The notes below the pieces were generated by a model. It made no database searches. It was given only the letters and a program-made list of their open reading frames with translations, and was not told where the DNA came from. Both the position numbers and the translations under genes were made by a program. From assembly GCA_029817715.1 (NCBI GenBank), contig JARUPY010000387.1:3658001-3722000 (forward strand): a stretch of DNA of 64,000 nt, read 5' to 3'. The DNA comes from Melastoma dodecandrum. Lineage: Eukaryota; Streptophyta; Magnoliopsida; Myrtales; Melastomataceae. Below are positions 58,364 to 64,000 of the stretch, in pieces; positions within the stretch are counted from its first letter, which is position 1; every line of letters starts with the position of its first letter.

Positions 58364-59470
58364 TTAGCCCTGGCACTTGCGCAAAATCACCTGTGCACCA
58401 TGCTGCGGCAGGAGAGTCGCGATTGACTTTGGCGCATGCACATAGTTCGGGGACAACTCGAACGAGAACTTCTGCAGGATCACGGCCAATGCCAGTTTCG
58501 CCTCCAGCAACGCGAAATTCATCCCAATGCAGATGCGAGGGCCCCAACCGAACGGGAAGAATATGACCCTGTTCTTGGTTGCTTTCACCACTCCTCCTGC
58601 AAACCTTTCCGGCTTGAACTCCACGGCATCTTCACCCCAGAGATCACGGTCGTGGTGGACGAGGATTGTGGGCAACACCACCTCTGCTCCCTTGGGTATG
58701 GTCACGTCCCCTAGTTTCATATCTGTGGTGACTTTCCGACTGAGCATGATCACTGGAGGATACACACGCATCACCTCGTTCAGTATCATCGTGACCTGGG
58801 GGACAAAGTCAACGAGTTGTTCCGTTGGCTTTCTAGGCGTTAAGAAAAGAGACCACTGTTCTACATGGGCTTGTTATATGTACGTACCACGTTTAGGTGG
58901 TTAAGCTGTTCAAAGTTTGGTTGGCTGTTGCCGAAGACCTGAACAACCTCCTCTCTGGCACGCTGCTGCCATTCCGGGTGAATGCTGAGTAACACCATCG
59001 TCCAGAGGAGCAGGGTCGAAGTCGTCTCCTGTCCGACAAAGTAGAACAGCTTGCACTCCACGATCACATCGTCAATGCTCATGCCTACCTTCTTGCCTGA
59101 CTGACCCTGCTCCTGGATCTCCTCCAAGTTGGACTCGATCATCGGCCCGAGCAAGTCGTTCCCGATGGATTCCCCTGCCTTTATGGCCTTCACCTTTCTG
59201 TGGTCGAGGTCCCGTATCAGGGATCGGATTTCAATGTCAATCTTCCTAATTCTTCTATTCAACTTTGTGGGAACAAATCTGGAGAGGAAGCATCAAAGAT
59301 TTCAGAACAAAAGTTTCCCAAGGAGCGAGGAATTGTTACCTCGCTTTCTTAAAGTCTGATGAGAACATGATTGAGCAGCTTACCTCCATCCAGGGATGTA
59401 CACGGATTGAACGGCTATGAGGGCGAGTTCAGACTCTTCTGATACCACATACGAATCATATAGGACGGAA
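58364..59470 (-). pseudogene. Cytochrome P450, CYP72 clan, 5'-truncated
   Basis: Three exon-like segments read in frame: 59384 to about 59470 (ending SVYIPGWR), 58888-59278 (starting FVPTKLNRRIRKIDIEI) and 58364-58795 (starting [14 protein letters not shown]). Together they make about 300 residues, the C-terminal part of a protein of about 510. Catalytic features are intact: I-helix FVGQETTSTLLLW (usually AGQETTS; Ala to Val here), ExxR (EVMR), PERF-type FKPERF and haem-binding [10 protein letters not shown] with the ligand Cys. The membrane anchor and N-terminal roughly 210 residues are absent: upstream of 59470 is 700 bp of AT-rich DNA without matching exons. CYP72 enzymes oxidise terpenoids and hormones; this copy is unlikely to make a functional enzyme. 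Confidence 0.8.
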
Positions 59471-60451
59471 GTAATGTTTTAAAGTTTTCAAATAGGCCCA
59501 TAAATTTAGAAAATTCGAAAAAACAATTTTGGGACTCTATTTAAAATTTTTTAAGGGAGAAAAAATCGCTTTTCACAGCAGTGATTTAGTTAGAAATATA
59601 AATCGAGGAACGCTGTATTAAGAATTTTGAAATTTTTTCTCACGAAATATTTTGCTCACGAAATCGAACAAAACTCGTATAGGGCATACATATTAGGAAC
59701 ATTGTTCCTCGATAACATTAGTCCGCAAAATAATTTATAAAATTTTGATTTTTTTTCTCATTAAAAAATTATGCGTACAAAATGGAACAAAGCTCGTATA
59801 AAGCAGACGTAAGAGGAGCATTATTCCTCAATAATATTAGTCTATAAAATAATAAGGCCGTTCAAATATAAAACATTTTAATCATGTCGCTAACTTCAAA
59901 TTTATTATTCATAGTTCAATTTTTAAAAGAACTTTAAATTACATACTCATAATTTTAAAGTCTTATAAATAAGCGAATAATTATTCACCCTGTCAAGAGA
60001 ATTTATAGTTTACCTTGGGGATATTAAAATTCTGTCATAATTTTTTTAAAACTAACTCCGATTTATAAACTCGAAATTAGTAGAATTAGTCTATTAATTT
60101 TATATTTTAAAAACGTACTAATATTAACAAGGAAGGCGTATTGGTAATGTGAATTTAGAATATATAATTGATAGAGAAATAAAATATATAATTTATATTT
60201 ACGAGATATAAAGCGTGTCCGTGGTGTATTGCGCCGGCGTGGTTTGCCCTCATTCCGCCCTCACTCTCCCACCTTGTCAGGGAAGAAGACGAACGATTTA
60301 CCCCCTGGATACTTGGCATTACTCTCTCATGCACGAAGCCGATCGATCTTATTCCTAGCCCTACCCTCCCAATTCCCTTCTTCTTCTGTCCCATTCCCCA
60401 TCGATTTTGGTTCCTCGTCGATCGGATTTCGTCCCCGATTGGGTACCGGCT
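59471..60451. other. AT-rich intergenic DNA and SEC31 promoter
   Basis: 59471-60200 is very AT-rich and has internal repetition (ACAAAACTCGTATAGGGCATAC at about 59670 and ACAAAGCTCGTATAAAGCAGAC at about 59787; nearby CATTGTTCCTCGATAACATTAGTC and CATTATTCCTCAATAATATTAGTC). This may be a diverged tandem duplication of about 118 bp. The last 220 bp carry the GC-richer SEC31 leader. Confidence 0.5.
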
Positions 60452-63400
60452 ATGGCGTGCATCAAGGGGGTGAACAGGTCGGCCTCCGTGGCCCTTGCCC
60501 CCGATGGCGGTTACATAGCCGCCGGTACAATGGCTGGCGCCGTGGATCTGTCCTTCAGCTCCTCAGCCAGCCTCGAGATCTTCAAGCTGGATTTCCAATC
60601 GGACGACCGCGATCTTCCCCTTGTTGCTGAGTCCCCTAGCTCGGAGCGCTTCAACAGGCTTTCCTGGGGGAGGAACGGGTCGGGCTCCCAGGAATTCTCC
60701 TTGGGATTGATTGCCGGGGGTCTTGTCGATGGGACCATCGATCTGTGGAATCCTCTCAAGCTGATCCGGTGATTGTTCTTCTATTTCTGTTTTACCAATG
60801 TGATCGTCAGATCGGTTCGGATATCTATGGTTGCCTTTGACTTTGTTGCAATGGCCGATCAACTGCAATCTCTATTCACATAATCGCTTTTCAATGAGAT
60901 AATCCAGATTTGACATGGACGATCATGTCCAGTTGTTAGTGGGGGCCATAAGGGCGGACTTTACAAATTCAGATGACTGAAAAAAGATAGAAAAACAAAT
61001 GATTCTGGGAGGGGGGTGACTGTGACCTCGGTTATTTTATCCCTGACATGGCCTGGATGATTGGCTTTTCTGGGGCTTTCCACTGCCAGACTGGTAACTA
61101 TTATCTTTTGCCTCTTTCTTCCGAGAAGATACATGGGCGTATCCTTTTAGTGCGTGAAGTAAAACTCTCTAAATTGGCGGTGCTGGTTAATAAATGAATT
61201 CAGTTATTGAGGATTCAGGCCAGACAGAGTTGCTTTTCAGCGGCTCTGGTTCTTGTCCGCTATTAAGTACTGGTTTCGGGCTATGTTGCAGATACTGCCT
61301 CTAAACTAGTGCAAAATATTTGAATGTTTGGGTAGTTCTAAGTATGAGGACTCGACCTATGGTTGGTTTTCTCAGGGCCAGTTAAGCTTTTATAGTTGAC
61401 AATCTTAATCGGGACACCTCTCTGTTGACCATTCTTTCTTTTGCAGTCTAGTTTTATTTCGTTAGTTTTGTAGCATACTCTATTGGCCTGTGTTTCTTAC
61501 TTGGAGGGGGAGGGCCTTTGTGTGGCTGCAAGGTTGCTTCTTTGTTGACCTGTGCTTCTGCTATCCATGTACTAGTATGGGATCACCAGGACGTCTTTAT
61601 GATTATATTCTTCACAGTATTTTCTACTTAAGGACACAGTAGCTTTTTCAATGATTCCTTTTCTGTGAGATGACTGTTGCATATTTTTATGCACATGACA
61701 ATGATAAACTAATTTTCACATTTCAGTTCTGAGGGTGGTCCGAGGGATGTTGTTGGGCACCTTACGAGACACAAAGGACCTGTAAGTCATCATTTGTACA
61801 TATTCTTGCTATAATGGATATTGTTGCAGTCATTATGTGGAAATTTACCATATAACCATCTACTGTATATTCTGATCCAGGTTCGAGGTCTTGAGTTCAA
61901 TGTAATTGCACCCAACTTGCTTGCTTCGGGGGCAGATGAAGGTGAAATATGTATATGGGATTTAGCTTCACCTACAGAACCTTCTCACTTTCCTCCCCTT
62001 AAGGTACAGTAGAGTTATCCATGGTGATTTCTGTCTGGTTTGTTTTCCTTGTCCTCTTCATTACATATAGTTATACCTAGTTTTTCTTCTCTGGATATAT
62101 CTGATAGTCGTGTACTTATGTTAAGTTGTGTTCTGTACCGGTGCTTGTCTTGAGTAGTTTCTTGCTATCTCTTCTGAGTGAACTCACGCCTATTCCTGCA
62201 GGGTAGTGGTTCAGCTGCGCAAGGGGAAATTTCCTTTTTGTCATGGAATAGCAAGGTTCAACATATCCTGGCCTCCACTTCGTATAATGGCACAACCGGT
62301 GAGTATAGTTCTTTTCCTCTTGTGGAAAATGTTTTCCTTCCCATAAAGTTGGGGACTAAGCACTTTATTATGCAGTTGTATGGGATTTAAAGAAGCAAAA
62401 GCCTGTGATAAGGTATGTTTTGAGTTTTGTAGTGTTGAAGTGTGCATCTCCAGTTCTCTGAAGTCTGAAGCCCATTCATTGCTTGCTGGCAGTTTTTCGG
62501 ATTCAGTTAGAAGGCGATGTTCAGTTTTGCAGTGGAACCCTGATGTCGCTACGCAGCTTGTTGTTGCATCAGATGAGGATAATTCACCTTCTCTGAGGGT
62601 AATTATTCGGCTTATCCATGCTGTTTTCCTCAGGGGGAACTAGTTCATTTACTGATGCATGTCTCTACGATTCCATGGGCAGCTCTGGGACATGAGAAAT
62701 ATAATGTCTCCTGTTAAAGAGTTTGTAGGGCATTCAAAGGGTAAGAGTACAATAAACTTATGTGTTCCTTATATTAATTCAAAATATCTAGGCTGATTTG
62801 TTCTTCTGTTCACCTGTTTTATATTGAAAATAATGATTCTTAGTAAGTCCTTTGTAATTCATCACTTCTAAGCAGTTTGATTGCTTTAATTGGCAGGTGT
62901 TATTGCGATGTCGTGGTGTCCCACTGATAGTTCCTACTTGGTTACATGTGCTAAAGACAACAGAACTATATGCTGGGATACAGTCAGCGGAGAGGTAGGA
63001 TATTTCTGATCAGTTTGTCCATGGTTGATCCACATTTGTGTGCACACTTTACACTTTCCTGCTTTGCAATGGGTGAATGCCTGCTCAGGCAATATATGTA
63101 ATCTTCAAGATCAATCAAGCAGTTTTTCAATGAAAAAGAATTGTTGTGCCTCGATTGAGTTTTCGTAGGTTTGCTGTAGTGACTGGTATTGTTGCCTTTT
63201 ACTTGGCACAGATTATTTCCGAGCTTCCATCTGGTTCTAATTGGAATTTCGATGTGCATTGGTATCCAAAGATCCCTGGCATTATATCTGCATCTTCGTT
63301 TGACGGCAGGATTGGTATTTACAATGTTGAGGTATCGTCTCTCCGTCTTTCGAAAAAATTTTATGCATGAGTGACAATTGAACCTGTGCCTATATCATGT

Positions 63401-64000
63401 GTCCAACAAACATTGTAGTATTCTATATATATTCTAAATAGAAAGACTGTAATCTCTCAAGAGACAAGTAGTATGGTGTTGTACAACAGGAAAAGACACA
63501 GCGCATTCTAAAACGTTATATTTTTTCATCTATGCTTTAAGCATGGACATTGTGGGCATTATATCTTTTTCAATTAGGGATTAATATTCAACATACTTCC
63601 TTCAGGGTATTTGGTTTTTGACAGCATTCATGCTTCTCTGACTGAATCCATGTGTTTTGATATGAAAATCCTCAGATACACTCTTTTGCAGTTGCGTATT
63701 AATGATGCCACTTCTCAGATGCCTTTCACATATTCTTGCAGGGTTGTGGTCGCTATGGTGTTCGTGAAAATGAATTTGATGCTGGTATTGTAATTCTTGC
63801 TATCCAGTATCAAGCTGTCTTTGACATAATCTCTTTGCCTTCACTTTTTGCTTGGATTATTTCTGTTGCACTCTGTAGTTTTGGTATGAGGTTGAAAACA
63901 ACTAGAATCATGGCCTTCCCAAAAAACTGTTTTATTGTATGCTCCAACTATTTTCATTGTGTTAACAGATCGAATTTGAAAGCGTAAACTTGGTTGTAAG
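60452..64000 (+). CDS. SEC31: COPII coat outer-shell protein SEC31 (5' part, runs off the window)
   Basis: Ten exons are visible: 60452-60768, 61727-61781, 61881-62003, 62202-62298, 62376-62412, 62493-62598, 62683-62740, 62897-62994, 63212-63331, 63742-63784. They give about 351 residues; the protein continues past 64000 (full length usually about 1100). It starts [20 protein letters not shown]. The N-terminal seven-bladed WD40 propeller of SEC31 is clear: [112 protein letters not shown] and [23 protein letters not shown]31 pairs with SEC13 to build the outer cage of ER-to-Golgi COPII vesicles. All splice junctions are GT-AG and in phase. Confidence 0.93.

Noticed and set aside
1..64000. Viral, bacterial-type operon, CRISPR, rRNA or tRNA content
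   Set aside because: None seen on either strand; all confident genes are spliced or plant-typical nuclear genes.

Overview
The window is nuclear DNA of a flowering plant. It shows GT-AG spliced multi-exon genes, plant-specific families (CESA3-type cellulose synthase, PNGase A, DUF642, AGL15-type MADS box, BPS1-like, P-class PPR), AT-rich intergenic DNA and non-autonomous inverted-repeat elements. A eudicot is most likely from gene content and short introns, but the species cannot be read from the sequence. Exon models were built by hand from splice sites, reading phase and remembered family sequence. For almost every gene the summed exon lengths close in frame at the length usual for the family.

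Layout from the left: an AT-rich stretch and a 155-bp-armed inverted-repeat element (1027-1613) lie just upstream of a PNGase A gene (+, 1701-3650). Next come a dead GSO-type LRR receptor kinase (-, about 4219-5025), a 14-exon CESA3-type cellulose synthase (-, 5720-11442), and a second inverted-repeat element carrying about 680 bp of G-rich tandem repeat (12018-13122). Then FRA10AC1-like (+, 14355-17774), a PHD-finger protein (-, 18505-23449) head to head with RNA polymerase II subunit RPB11 (+, 23938-25046), a DUF642 cell-wall protein (+, 25690-27017) and the meiotic crossover E3 ligase HEI10 (-, 28553-30235).

An AT-rich gap with degenerate AAACCNTAAA repeats follows, then a small 80-aa gene (-, 32570-32812), a third inverted-repeat element (33353-33928) and a P-class PPR gene (+, 34351-36039). 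Next is a tandem array of CCR-like/phenylacetaldehyde-reductase-like genes (-, 36986-38583 and 41474-43038) with a decayed third copy between them. A choline-transporter-like gene (+, 43784-45902), an F-box/WD40 gene (-, 46683-49697), a BPS1-like gene (+, 50342-51295), an AGL15-like MADS gene (-, 51755-54077), a SAM-dependent methyltransferase (-, 56218-57782) and a 5'-truncated CYP72-type P450 (-, 58364-about 59470) come next. The 5' part of SEC31 (+, from 60452) runs off the right end.

These are mostly independent housekeeping and developmental genes, not an operon-like system. No rRNA, tRNA, CRISPR or obvious viral sequence was seen. The most unusual items are the inverted-repeat element family (three copies, shared termini, 7-bp target duplications, one with a G-quadruplex-prone core), a CESA3 intron lacking an AG acceptor at the conserved position, a one-base frame break near the end of FRA10AC1, the decayed reductase copy, and the truncated P450.
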